From: an uncultured Prevotellaceae bacterium
GTDB lineage: Bacteria > Bacteroidota > Bacteroidia > Bacteroidales > Bacteroidaceae
DNA length: 46,373 bases
Direction of reading: 5' to 3'
NCBI GenBank assembly: GCA_902789415.1
Contig: CADAOD010000024.1
Coordinates: forward strand, 1,021-47,393
Part shown: positions 7,858 through 15,423 of the stretch, in pieces
How the letters are laid out: every line of letters begins with the position of its first letter
Numbering within the stretch: position 1 is the first letter of the stretch
The notes under the pieces: model-generated
The model's input: the letters and a program-made list of their open reading frames with translations, nothing else
What the model was told of the DNA's origin: nothing
The model's database searches: none
Translations under genes and position numbers: made by a program

Positions 7858-9139
7858 ACTCTTTGTAAGCATCAAGCTTTTTTAAGTACGTATCGCGAAA
7901 GTCGCTCCAGTGGTAATAGGGTGGCTTATCGGTAGGCAGGGGCAGTGTAGCCTCGTTCTCGTTAAGCAGCACCTTAAAGATAACGTCGTGATCTTTCTTG
8001 CTTCGGCGGTAGAACACGAACTGGATGTTAGCCGCCATGGGGAACACCTCAAAATTAATCCATCCCTCGATATCCAATCGGTCAAGGTCGTGTATCTCTC
8101 GTCCGTAGCCATTCAAGTCCAGCAGGCAGGTAAGTGGCAGGATAATCGTCTCGTGTCCGAAACGCAGCGTGGCGCCTGGGTGTGGCTGGTAGATACAGCT
8201 GTCGGCATCCTCTATAATCTGGCGCAGCAAGTGGCGCTGGGTGTAAGGCTGCTTGGCACCGTTATAGGGGTTGCAGCCAAAGCTTAGGAACCAGAAGGCG
8301 TTGGCCTGTAGCCAGTTGTTATAAAGCTCGTCGGGCGAGTAGATGCCAAACAAATTAAAGTGGTAGCGCATTTCGGTACCCTGCACACTCGAGGCAATCT
8401 TAAAGATAGCCTTATTCAGGTCGAAAGCGTTTATCTGCTCGTTAAAGTAAGTGGTATCGTTAAACAGTTTGCGCATGGCAGGCTTGTGTATCTCGTATTT
8501 CTTGCAGAACTCCTTGTACACGCGCTGTGTCTCTTCCGAATAGCGTTTCTTGTAGAGTGCCGAGTCCTGCAGGTTCATGTAGTACATGTCGTGATACGAG
8601 GCATTGGCATTAAAAATCAGTTTAGGATTATTCTTGGCCAACTGTAGCAACTCGTGCTGCATCGACAGAATGCAACGGATAACCACCGTGCTCTTGGCCT
8701 CTACCACCGTGTGGCCCTGGAACACCTCGGGAAAGCGGTCGTACATGCGTTGGGCTATCTGACGGTGCTGCGTGGCGCCCAGTTCGGTCAGGTCGCCATA
8801 GCGCCCACGGGCCTCGTCGTAAAGCAACTTCAACTCTTTTAAAACCCTTTCGCCCATGCCCGACAGCTTACCTTGCTGCTGAGCCTTAAGCAGCACATCG
8901 TAAGGCACCTTGTAATCGCTCTCGTTAATAAGGTAGCGTGAGCCGTGACGGGCATAGCTACTGATGTAAAACGGACGTTCGCCTGCGGGGGGTGGGGTAA
9001 GCTCGCGTGTGGGGCCTTGGTAAGCATAATAGTTACTACCTGCTTTCAAAAAATCGCGTTTCAATGTTTCGCGTACGTTTTGAGCGCATACTGAGGCTAC
9101 CGATAGTGCCCAAAGGGCAAATAATACCACTTTTCTCAT
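7856..9139 (-). CDS. Secreted histidine-type phosphatase (clade 2, MINPP/acid phosphatase-like)
   Basis: 427 residues. The chosen start (ATG at 9139, preceded by GGAG) gives a clean Sec signal peptide MRKVVLFALWALSVASVCAQ; a longer upstream reading would run through the promoter. The catalytic RHGSR motif (Arg64-His65, ISSYARHGSRYL) supplies the phosphorylated histidine. FGHETIILPL (His329-Glu330) supplies the second histidine and the acid that correspond to the HD/HAE proton-donor motif. Clade-2 histidine phosphatases dephosphorylate inositol phosphates, sugar phosphates or other phosphomonoesters. Gut Bacteroidetes homologues include inositol-polyphosphate phosphatases, but the substrate cannot be read from this sequence. 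It is a single gene, divergent from the rpoN operon. Confidence 0.85.
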   Translation of the reverse strand: MRKVVLFALWALSVASVCAQNVRETLKRDFLKAGSNYYAYQGPTRELTPPPAGERPFYISSYARHGSRYLINESDYKVPYDVLLKAQQQGKLSGMGERVLKELKLLYDEARGRYGDLTELGATQHRQIAQRMYDRFPEVFQGHTVVEAKSTVVIRCILSMQHELLQLAKNNPKLIFNANASYHDMYYMNLQDSALYKKRYSEETQRVYKEFCKKYEIHKPAMRKLFNDTTYFNEQINAFDLNKAIFKIASSVQGTEMRYHFNLFGIYSPDELYNNWLQANAFWFLSFGCNPYNGAKQPYTQRHLLRQIIEDADSCIYQPHPGATLRFGHETIILPLTCLLDLNGYGREIHDLDRLDIEGWINFEVFPMAANIQFVFYRRSKKDHDVIFKVLLNENEATLPLPTDKPPYYHWSDFRDTYLKKLDAYKE

Positions 9140-9160
9140 AGTTTTTTCTCCTTTTCGGTG

Positions 9161-9192
9161 CAAATATACAAAAAAATCACTATTTTTGCAAA
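9161..9192 (-). promoter_or_regulatory. Promoter of the histidine phosphatase gene
   Basis: On the reverse strand, -33 TTTG (complement of CAAA 9189-9192) and -7 TATATTTG (complement of 9161-9168) have a 20-base spacer. It lies 21 bases before the ATG at 9139. It overlaps face to face with the -7 element of the opposite gene. Confidence 0.75.
9181..9188 (+). promoter_or_regulatory. -7 element for the rpoN operon
   Basis: TATTTTTG fits TAnnTTTG, 19 bases before the ATG at 9208. No good TTTG is seen at the -33 distance. It sits between the -33 and -7 boxes of the opposite promoter, so the two promoters should interfere with each other. Confidence 0.5.
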
Positions 9193-9207
9193 AAAATAGC
9201 GCATAAT

Positions 9208-9855
9208 ATGGCAAAAAACTCAAAATGGCAGGATGAATACTGGCTACTGCTCTTGCAGTTGTACTTACAAAAACCCACTGGCATAAAGCCCATGTACAGC
9301 AGAGATATGGTTGATTTGAGTCTGGAGTTGCACATCGCACCCCAGCAGCTCTTCAATAGAATGTGCCAGATAGCCAACCTTGAAACACCGCGCATCGAAC
9401 ACATCTGGGAGGTGTACGGACAGAACCCGCGTAAGCTTAAGCGGGCTGTAAGCATGTTGCGCGAAATGTGGGGCTTTAACAACGCCTTGGCATTTTACGA
9501 GGGGGTTGAACTGATAGAGAGTTTTGAGAAAGAGTTTAAGCCCATAGCCCCCGATACCACACTTACACCAATGATGCTGGTGCTGATACTGGATGAGTAC
9601 TTCCGCTTGACACCCATCACCATGGTGCCCGAGACACCCGAGGTGCAGGAGCTGGCCAAAATGATGAAGCTGAAACCCCAGGAGGTGGCCGATGTGATGG
9701 AGGCTTTCCAGCATTGCGACCCTTACCTGAACCGTAAGGATACCATAGAGGGAAGTCTGGCCGAGGCCTGTAAGCAAGTGTGGCGCCGCTTTGGCAACGG
9801 CGATCCCCAGGAGCTTGAACATTATGCCGAACAACTGAAAGACTACTTCAAGTGA
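9208..9855 (+). CDS. Unknown protein with duplicated helical domain, coupled to rpoN
   Basis: 215 residues, cytoplasmic, no signal peptide or membrane segment. I do not recognise a named family. The protein seems to hold two copies of one helical unit. DLSLELHIAPQQLFNRMCQI (about 35-54) followed by RAVSMLREMWGF parallels ELAKMMKLKPQEVADVMEAF (about 149-168) followed by EACKQVWRRFG. The pattern L-x(5-6)-P-Q-x(7)-hydrophobic in each copy looks like a helix-turn-helix or similar three-helix unit. Its last codon overlaps the GTG of rpoN (GTGA), so the two are translationally coupled. That makes a role connected with sigma-54, or simply a co-expressed housekeeping role, plausible. Function unknown. 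Confidence 0.75.
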   Translation: MAKNSKWQDEYWLLLLQLYLQKPTGIKPMYSRDMVDLSLELHIAPQQLFNRMCQIANLETPRIEHIWEVYGQNPRKLKRAVSMLREMWGFNNALAFYEGVELIESFEKEFKPIAPDTTLTPMMLVLILDEYFRLTPITMVPETPEVQELAKMMKLKPQEVADVMEAFQHCDPYLNRKDTIEGSLAEACKQVWRRFGNGDPQELEHYAEQLKDYFK

Positions 9856-11366
9856 GTATTAAGAATACACAGATACAGGAACAGCAGCAACTGCAAAAGT
9901 TAGGGCAGACATTCTCGCAACAGCAGTTGTTACAATCGTCGCTGATTGAGTTACCGGTGACGCAGCTGATTGACCGTATCAACACCGAAATGAACGATAA
10001 CCCCGCCTTGGAAAGCGAACAGCCTTACGATGATGATGCTGTAGCTACTGAAGAGACCGATTTTGGCGGAGGTAGCGATAGCGACGTCGCCGAGGACTTT
10101 GAGGCTGCTACCGAGCGCGAGGAACGTCAGAGCGCACTCGACGATGCCCTGAGTGGTATCGGGCGCGACGATGAAGACCTGCCCGTATATCAAAGCGGCA
10201 GCTCGTACAGCGAGGACCGCGAAGAGATGGTGTACGGCGAAACCGAATCGTTTTACGACCAGCTGAAAGAGCAGGTAGGCGAGCTGGACCTGACGGATAA
10301 GGAACGCGATATCTTAGAATACTTGATTGGCTCGTTGGACGACGACGGACTGTTGCGGAAAGACCTGTCGATAGTTAGCGACGAGCTGGCCATCTATCAT
10401 AACATCGATGCTACCGACAAGGAGATTGAGCATGTGCTGATGATGCTGCAGGCTTTCGACCCAGCCGGTATCGGTGCCCGCTCGCTGCAGGAGTGCCTGC
10501 TGCTGCAGATTGAACGCCGCGACCCATCGCGCCTGCGCGACCTGATGGAGCGTGTGGTTAATAACCACTTCGAGGCGTTTACCCGTAAGCATTGGGATAA
10601 GATACAGGCCGACTTGCAGCTGAACGATGTGCAGGCCGAAGCCCTGTTCCGTGAGCTACGCAAGCTGAATCCACGCCCAGGTGCATCGCTTGGCGAAACC
10701 GTGGGTCGCAGTATGCAGCAGATAACTCCCGACTTTATTGTGGATACTCAGGATGATGGCACCATTACCTTTACGCTGAACAATGGCGAGGTGCCCGAAC
10801 TCAAGGTGTCGCAATCGTTCGTCGACTCGATGCAGGAGTATCAGCAGAACAAGGACCACCTGAGCAAGCAAACCAAGGAGGCACTGCTGTATATCAAAAA
10901 GAAAGTGGATGCCGCACAAGGCTTTATCGAGGCTATCAAAGTGCGCCGCCACACGCTGACGGTTACCATGCGGGCCATCATACAGTTGCAGCGCCAGTTC
11001 TTCCTGGACGGCGACGAGGCCTCGCTGCGACCCATGATTCTGAAAGATGTGGCCGAAAAGGCCGGACTGGATATTTCTACCATTTCGCGTGTAAGTAATT
11101 CAAAGTACGCGCAAACACGTTGGGGCACTTTCCCCCTGCGTCACTTCTTTAGCGACGGCTACGTAACCGAGAGTGGCGAGGAGTTGAGTACCCGACAGAT
11201 AAAAGCCGCCCTGCGCGACCTGGTGGATGCCGAAAATAAACGCAAGCCGCTGAGCGACGATCAGCTGAAAGATCAGCTGGCTGCTAAGGGCTTTCCTATC
11301 GCACGTCGCACCGTGGCCAAATATCGTGAACAGTTGGGTATTCCTATAGCAAGATTAAGAAAATGA
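9852..11366 (+). CDS. rpoN: RNA polymerase sigma-54 factor
   Basis: 504 residues. The alternative sigma factor recognises -24/-12 promoters and needs AAA+ activators to open DNA. A Gln- and Leu-rich N-terminal activator-interacting region (about 1-45) is followed by an acidic linker (about 50-120), the core-binding domain (about 130-340) and the DNA-binding domain. The C-terminal RpoN box ARRTVAKYRE is intact at 484-493. Translation starts at GTG 9852, which overlaps the stop of the preceding gene by four bases; no better start lies nearby. The stop overlaps the ATG of the next gene in the same way (ATGA). No sigma-54 activator gene is in the window. Confidence 0.96.
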   Translation: MSIKNTQIQEQQQLQKLGQTFSQQQLLQSSLIELPVTQLIDRINTEMNDNPALESEQPYDDDAVATEETDFGGGSDSDVAEDFEAATEREERQSALDDALSGIGRDDEDLPVYQSGSSYSEDREEMVYGETESFYDQLKEQVGELDLTDKERDILEYLIGSLDDDGLLRKDLSIVSDELAIYHNIDATDKEIEHVLMMLQAFDPAGIGARSLQECLLLQIERRDPSRLRDLMERVVNNHFEAFTRKHWDKIQADLQLNDVQAEALFRELRKLNPRPGASLGETVGRSMQQITPDFIVDTQDDGTITFTLNNGEVPELKVSQSFVDSMQEYQQNKDHLSKQTKEALLYIKKKVDAAQGFIEAIKVRRHTLTVTMRAIIQLQRQFFLDGDEASLRPMILKDVAEKAGLDISTISRVSNSKYAQTRWGTFPLRHFFSDGYVTESGEELSTRQIKAALRDLVDAENKRKPLSDDQLKDQLAAKGFPIARRTVAKYREQLGIPIARLRK

Positions 11367-11983
11367 GTAGGGAAAAGAATATTATATTAACGGCAAGGGT
11401 GATGAGCATGGTGTTCACACCGTTCTATCTGCCTATCGTGGGGTTGCTGTCGCTCTTCTTTCTGAGTTACCTCAGTCTGATGCCCTTGGGTTACAAGTTG
11501 CAGGTGCTCACGCTGGTGTATTTCTTCACCATCCTGTTGCCTACGGTGCTCATCCATCTGTATCGTAAGTACAACGGCTGGAACCTGATAGAACTGGGCC
11601 ACAAGGAGCGCCGAATGGTACCTTACGTCATCTCTATCCTCTGCTACTTTTTCTGCGTGTACCTGATGGACATGCTGCACATACCGCACTTTATGGGCAC
11701 CATCGTATCGGCCGCGCTGGCCATACAGATAGTGTGTGCCTTGGTAAACGTGTGGTGGAAGATATCTACCCATACCTCGGCCATCGGTGGTGTGGCAGGC
11801 GCGCTGTTTGTGTTTGGCGAGCTGTTTGCCTTTAATCCCATCTGGTGGCTCTGTCTGGTGTTCATCCTGGCAGGCATGTTAGGCACCAGTCGTATGATAT
11901 TGCGCCAGCATTCGCTTGCGCAGGTAGTAGCCGGGTTCCTGGTGGGCCTTGTGTGCTCCGTTCTCGGCCTGCTGTATTTATAG
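11363..11983 (+). CDS. PAP2-like integral membrane phosphatase family protein
   Basis: 206 residues with about six hydrophobic helices. KISTHTSAIGGVAG (about 133-146) and GTSRMILRQHSLAQVVAG (about 174-191) sit where PAP2 enzymes carry the SGH and SRxxxxxHxxxD motifs. However, the final Asp is replaced by Gln (HSLAQ) and the first motif reads THTS. It is therefore a PAP2 relative whose activity is uncertain; PAP2 enzymes act on lipid phosphates such as undecaprenyl pyrophosphate. The ATG overlaps the rpoN stop. It is third in the operon. Confidence 0.75.
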   Translation: MSREKNIILTARVMSMVFTPFYLPIVGLLSLFFLSYLSLMPLGYKLQVLTLVYFFTILLPTVLIHLYRKYNGWNLIELGHKERRMVPYVISILCYFFCVYLMDMLHIPHFMGTIVSAALAIQIVCALVNVWWKISTHTSAIGGVAGALFVFGELFAFNPIWWLCLVFILAGMLGTSRMILRQHSLAQVVAGFLVGLVCSVLGLLYL

Positions 11984-12020
11984 TGTTTATTGTTTTCTGA
12001 AATTTAATGTTTAATATATT

Positions 12021-12527
12021 ATGAAGCCATTAGTAAGTATTATCATGGGCAGCACAAGCGATCTGCCCGTTATGGAAAAAGCGTTTAAGTTGCTCGAAGA
12101 GATGCAGGTACCTTTCGAGGTTAATGCCCTGTCGGCTCACCGTACTCCCGATGCTGTCGAGGAGTTTGCGCGTACCGCTAAGGATCGTGGCATTAAGGTG
12201 ATTATTGCTGGTGCCGGTATGGCTGCTGCTCTGCCTGGTGTGATTGCTGCATCAACCACTCTGCCCGTTATCGGTGTGCCCATCAAGGGTATGCTCGACG
12301 GACTGGATGCCATGCTCTCTATCATCCAGATGCCCCCAGGCATCCCCGTTGCTACTGTAGGTGTTAACGGTGCTCAGAACGCTGCCATTTTGGCTTGCGA
12401 GATGATGGCTCTGGCCGATCAGGAACTGGCACAGCGCCTGGCCGTTTACAAAGGCAATCTGCGTATCAAGATCGAGAAAGCCAACGAAGAGCTGGCCGCG
12501 ATTAAATACCAGTTCAAAACAAATTAA
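12021..12527 (+). CDS. purE: N5-carboxyaminoimidazole ribonucleotide mutase
   Basis: 168 residues, the length of class I PurE. It converts N5-CAIR to CAIR in purine synthesis. The conserved GSTSDLPVMEKA, SAHRTPD and AGAGMAAALPGVIAASTTLPVIGVPI stretches are all present, including the catalytic His of SAHRTP. It lies 37 bases after the PAP2-like gene and 28 before ispG, so it is probably co-transcribed. No other purine gene is adjacent. Confidence 0.96.
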   Translation: MKPLVSIIMGSTSDLPVMEKAFKLLEEMQVPFEVNALSAHRTPDAVEEFARTAKDRGIKVIIAGAGMAAALPGVIAASTTLPVIGVPIKGMLDGLDAMLSIIQMPPGIPVATVGVNGAQNAAILACEMMALADQELAQRLAVYKGNLRIKIEKANEELAAIKYQFKTN

Positions 12528-12530
12528 ATG

Positions 12531-12554
12531 TTCAATTTTCAATCTTCAATTTTC
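12531..12554. repeat. Short TTCAATTTTCAA-type spacer repeat
   Basis: Three tandem degenerate copies of a TTCAATTT(T)C unit fill the purE-ispG spacer. Related words occur at 35371-35400 and 46008-46020, and a 15-base relative lies inside ispG at 13568-13582. Such low-complexity repeats are common between genes in Prevotella and Bacteroides. Confidence 0.6.
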
Positions 12555-12555
12555 G

Positions 12556-13932
12556 ATGTATAAAAGAAGACAATCATCCGAAGCCCGTGTCGGCGGTATC
12601 GGCATTGGCGGCCAGAACCCCATCCGAATCCAGTCGATGGGAACGGTGGATACTAATAATACCGAGGGCTGTGTGGCCCAGGCCAAGCGTATTATCGACG
12701 CAGGTGGCGAACTGGTTCGCTTTACCACCCAGGGTACCCGCGAGGCTGAGAACATGAAGAACATTTCGGCCCAACTAAAGGCCGATGGTTACAATACACC
12801 ACTGGTGGCCGATGTGCACTTTACCGCGCACACCGCCGATGTGGCTGCCCTGTACTGCGAGAAGGTGCGTATCAATCCTGGTAACTATGTGGATCCAGGT
12901 CGTACGTTCAAACATCTGGAGTATACCGACGAGGAGTATGCTGCCGAGCTGCAGAAAATCGAGAAACAGCTGGTGCCTTTCCTGAATATCTGTAAGGAGC
13001 ACCACACGGCTGTACGTATTGGCGTGAATCACGGTTCGCTGTCGGACCGTATCATGAGTCGTTACGGCGACACCCCCGAGGGTATCGTTGAGAGCTGCAT
13101 GGAGTTTCTGCGTATTTTTAAGCGCGAGAACTTTAACGATGTGGTTATCAGTATCAAGGCATCGAACACCGTAGTGATGGTAACCACCATGCGTCTGCTG
13201 GTAAAGACCATGGATAAGGAAGATATGCACTACCCCCTGCACCTGGGTGTTACCGAGGCTGGCGAGGGCGAGGACGGACGTATCAAGAGTGCCGTTGGTA
13301 TCGGAGCCCTGCTTACTGAGGGTATCGGTGATACCATCCGCGTATCGTTGAGCGAGGAGCCTGAGTGCGAAATCCCCGTAGCCCGTAAGCTGGTGGATAT
13401 GATTGCTGAGTGTAGCGCCTTGCGCGAACAGGCCGAGGCCAGCATTAAGGACGATACCATCACCCTGAGTGTAGATGCTCCCGATTGGGAAACCCTGCAG
13501 CTCAAGGCCGCTATGGCCGTAGGAGCCCTGCTCATTGATAAGAAGGCCCACAAGCTGGTTATAAACAATGTTCAATTCTCAACTGAGAAGTTGGTAGAGC
13601 TCGCCGACGCAATCCTGCAGGCCGCCCGTATTAAATTTACCAAGACCGAGTATATCTCGTGCCCAGGTTGCGGTCGTACGCTGTACAATCTGCAGGAGAC
13701 CATTGCCAAGATTAAAGCTGCCACCAAGGATATGGTAGGCTTGAAGATTGGTATTATGGGCTGTATCGTGAACGGTCCTGGCGAGATGGCCGATGCCGAC
13801 TACGGTTATGTTGGTGCCGGACGTGGAAAGATTTCGCTCTACAAGGCTAAAGAGTGTATCGAAAAGAACATCCCCGAAGAAGAAGCCGTAGAACGTCTGA
13901 TAGAATTCATCCGAAAGGACAGAGCACAATAA
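12556..13932 (+). CDS. ispG: (E)-4-hydroxy-3-methylbut-2-enyl-diphosphate synthase, intermediate-length form
   Basis: 458 residues. IspG makes HMBPP from MEcPP in the MEP isoprenoid pathway with a 4Fe-4S cluster. The N-terminal TIM barrel (about 1-280; RRQSSEARVGGIGIGG, NHGSLSDRIMSRYGDTPEG, GVTEAGEGEDG) and the C-terminal cluster domain with Cys369, Cys372 (SCPGCGRT) and Cys403 (MGCIVNGPGE) are complete. Between them, about 283-360 looks like only the tail of the extra domain that makes most Bacteroidetes enzymes about 600 residues long; typical two-domain enzymes such as E. coli IspG have about 370. The catalytic residues suggest an active enzyme. dxs, an earlier step of the same pathway, lies at 43182-45071. 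Confidence 0.93.
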   Translation: MYKRRQSSEARVGGIGIGGQNPIRIQSMGTVDTNNTEGCVAQAKRIIDAGGELVRFTTQGTREAENMKNISAQLKADGYNTPLVADVHFTAHTADVAALYCEKVRINPGNYVDPGRTFKHLEYTDEEYAAELQKIEKQLVPFLNICKEHHTAVRIGVNHGSLSDRIMSRYGDTPEGIVESCMEFLRIFKRENFNDVVISIKASNTVVMVTTMRLLVKTMDKEDMHYPLHLGVTEAGEGEDGRIKSAVGIGALLTEGIGDTIRVSLSEEPECEIPVARKLVDMIAECSALREQAEASIKDDTITLSVDAPDWETLQLKAAMAVGALLIDKKAHKLVINNVQFSTEKLVELADAILQAARIKFTKTEYISCPGCGRTLYNLQETIAKIKAATKDMVGLKIGIMGCIVNGPGEMADADYGYVGAGRGKISLYKAKECIEKNIPEEEAVERLIEFIRKDRAQ

Positions 13933-13934
13933 AT

Positions 13935-13958
13935 AAATCCCGCCAATTGGCGGGATTT
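13935..13958. terminator. Perfect palindromic bidirectional terminator
   Basis: A 24-base perfect palindrome: AAATCCCGCC, AATT, GGCGGGATTT. It begins 2 bases after the ispG stop and ends 1 base before the sirtuin stop on the other strand. GC-rich arms flanked by T-rich sequence on both sides make it suitable to stop transcription in both directions. Confidence 0.85.
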
Positions 13959-13959
13959 G

Positions 13960-14652
13960 TTATTTATTAAGGATTTCCATGAGTTCCTTCATACCTTCTG
14001 AAGCACCTTTCTGTATCTGTGTTACGCGACCGCCGGCATTAATGGGGTTGGGGTCGATGAGATAGATGGGAGCATCGGGCTTGGCATAGTGCAGCAATCC
14101 TGCGGCAGGATAAACCACTAGCGAGGTGCCGATGATGATGAGGATGTCGGCCTGCTGTACTTCCTCGGCAGCGATGGTGATGTTTGGCACCGCCTCGCCA
14201 AAGAATACGATAAACGGGCGCAGCAACGAGCCGTCGCCAGCCTTGGTGCCTGGTTCAATCTCGCAGTTATCGGGTGTGAGCTGTATCTGGTAGCGTGGGT
14301 CGTCAACATCGCGACTCGAACAAACCTTCATCAGTTCGCCATGCAGGTGTATTACCTTGCTCGAGCCTGCCATCTCGTGCAGGTTGTCAACATTCTGCGT
14401 TACAACCGTTACGTCGTAGTTTTTCTCAAGCTCGGCCACCAACTTATGCCCCTCGTTGGGCTTTACGTTCCAACACTTTTTGCGCAGCATGTTGTAAAAG
14501 TTGGTTACAAGCGTAGGGTCGGCCAACCAACCCTCGTGAGTAGCAACCTTTTGTACAGGGTAATTCTCCCACAAACCATCGGCATCGCGGAATGTTTTCA
14601 GTCCGCTTTCTACCGACATACCAGCACCGGTTAATACAACAATCTTTTTCAT
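13960..14652 (-). CDS. Sir2-family NAD-dependent protein deacylase lacking the zinc cysteines
   Basis: 230 residues from ATG 14652 (MKKIVVLTGAGMSVESGL). A longer upstream reading crosses the promoter and is AT-rich, so I reject it. Sirtuins remove acyl groups from lysine using NAD. The NAD motifs GAGMSVESGLKTFRDADGLW and TQNVDNLHE and the catalytic His in HLHGE are present. Where other sirtuins have two CxxC pairs for zinc (after HGELMKV), only two isolated Cys remain. The Tyr-x-x-Arg pair that selects succinyl/malonyl groups in CobB/SIRT5 is partly kept: FYNMLRK has the Tyr, but Leu stands at the Arg position and Arg comes one later. Acyl preference is therefore open. Single gene, convergent with ispG. 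Confidence 0.9.
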   Translation of the reverse strand: MKKIVVLTGAGMSVESGLKTFRDADGLWENYPVQKVATHEGWLADPTLVTNFYNMLRKKCWNVKPNEGHKLVAELEKNYDVTVVTQNVDNLHEMAGSSKVIHLHGELMKVCSSRDVDDPRYQIQLTPDNCEIEPGTKAGDGSLLRPFIVFFGEAVPNITIAAEEVQQADILIIIGTSLVVYPAAGLLHYAKPDAPIYLIDPNPINAGGRVTQIQKGASEGMKELMEILNK

Positions 14653-14678
14653 AAGAATGATTTTTAAGTTTGATGTTG

Positions 14679-14686
14679 CAAAAATA
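14679..14686 (-). promoter_or_regulatory. -7 element of the sirtuin gene
   Basis: CAAAAATA is the complement of TATTTTTG (TAnnTTTG). It lies 26 bases before the ATG at 14652. No clear -33 box. Confidence 0.45.
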
Positions 14687-14750
14687 CAACTTTTCTGATA
14701 TAAAAAAGAAATTTTAGCAATTATATTGCATCGGAATAAGAAAAAAAGTG

Positions 14751-14758
14751 TAACTTTG
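14751..14758 (+). promoter_or_regulatory. -7 element of the FKBP operon
   Basis: TAACTTTG fits TAnnTTTG, 42 bases before the ATG at 14801. The nearest -33-like word is ATTG at 14725-14728 with a 22-base spacer, slightly long. The leader contains GTTACACATTATTAATAAATAGAG without a strong ribosome binding site. Confidence 0.6.
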
Positions 14759-14800
14759 CAGCCGTTTTTTAGAAGGTTACACATTATTAATAAATAGAGA

Positions 14801-15406
14801 ATGGATAAATTAAGTTATGCTTTAGGTCTGGGCATCGGTCAGCAGTTGGCTCAGATGGGTGCTGACAACATCAGTGCCGAGGACTTTGCACAGGCTATCA
14901 ACGACGTGTTGAAGGGCAACGAGCTGAAGGTTTCACACCGCGAGGCTCAGACAATCGTACAGGACTATTTCCAGAAGCAGGAGCAGAAGCTCCAGGCTGA
15001 GCGTGCCGAGAAGGGAAAGGCACATAAGGAGGCTGGCGAGAAGTTCCTCGCCGAGAATGGTAAGAAGGCCGAGGTAGTAACACTGCCCAGCGGACTGCAG
15101 TATCAGGTACTGAAAGAGGGTAATGGTAAGAAGCCCACCGCTAAGGATACCGTACAGTGCCACTACGAGGGTACACTCATCGATGGTACCGTATTCGACA
15201 GCTCATACCAGCGTGGCGAGCCCGCTACATTCCCACTCCAGCAGGTTATCGCTGGTTGGACCGAGGGATTGCAGCTCATGCAGGAGGGTGCTAAGTATCG
15301 TTTCTTCATCCCTTACCGTCTGGCTTATGGCGAGGGTGGTGCAGGCGCATCTATTCCTCCATTCGCAACACTCATTTTCGATGTTGAGTTAATACAAGTA
15401 GTTTAA
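14801..15406 (+). CDS. FKBP-type peptidyl-prolyl isomerase, cytoplasmic (FklB-like)
   Basis: 201 residues. It catalyses cis-trans isomerisation of Xaa-Pro bonds and acts as a folding helper. An N-terminal helical dimerisation domain (about 1-85, MDKLSYALGLGIGQQLAQMG) precedes the FKBP fold (about 95-201) with YEGTLIDGTVFDSS, VIAGWTEGLQLM and RLAYGEGGAG. There is no signal peptide, unlike the next two genes, so it should act in the cytoplasm. It is first of three tandem FKBP genes and is followed 17 bases later by the second. Confidence 0.93.
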   Translation: MDKLSYALGLGIGQQLAQMGADNISAEDFAQAINDVLKGNELKVSHREAQTIVQDYFQKQEQKLQAERAEKGKAHKEAGEKFLAENGKKAEVVTLPSGLQYQVLKEGNGKKPTAKDTVQCHYEGTLIDGTVFDSSYQRGEPATFPLQQVIAGWTEGLQLMQEGAKYRFFIPYRLAYGEGGAGASIPPFATLIFDVELIQVV

Positions 15407-15423
15407 AATAATAACAGAAAGCA

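Noticed and set aside
9140-9340. N-terminal extension of the histidine phosphatase
   Set aside because: It would run through the promoter and into the opposite gene; ATG 9139 has GGAG before it and starts a signal peptide.
12775-13575. 266-residue open frame on the - strand
   Set aside because: Antisense to ispG; no family recognised.
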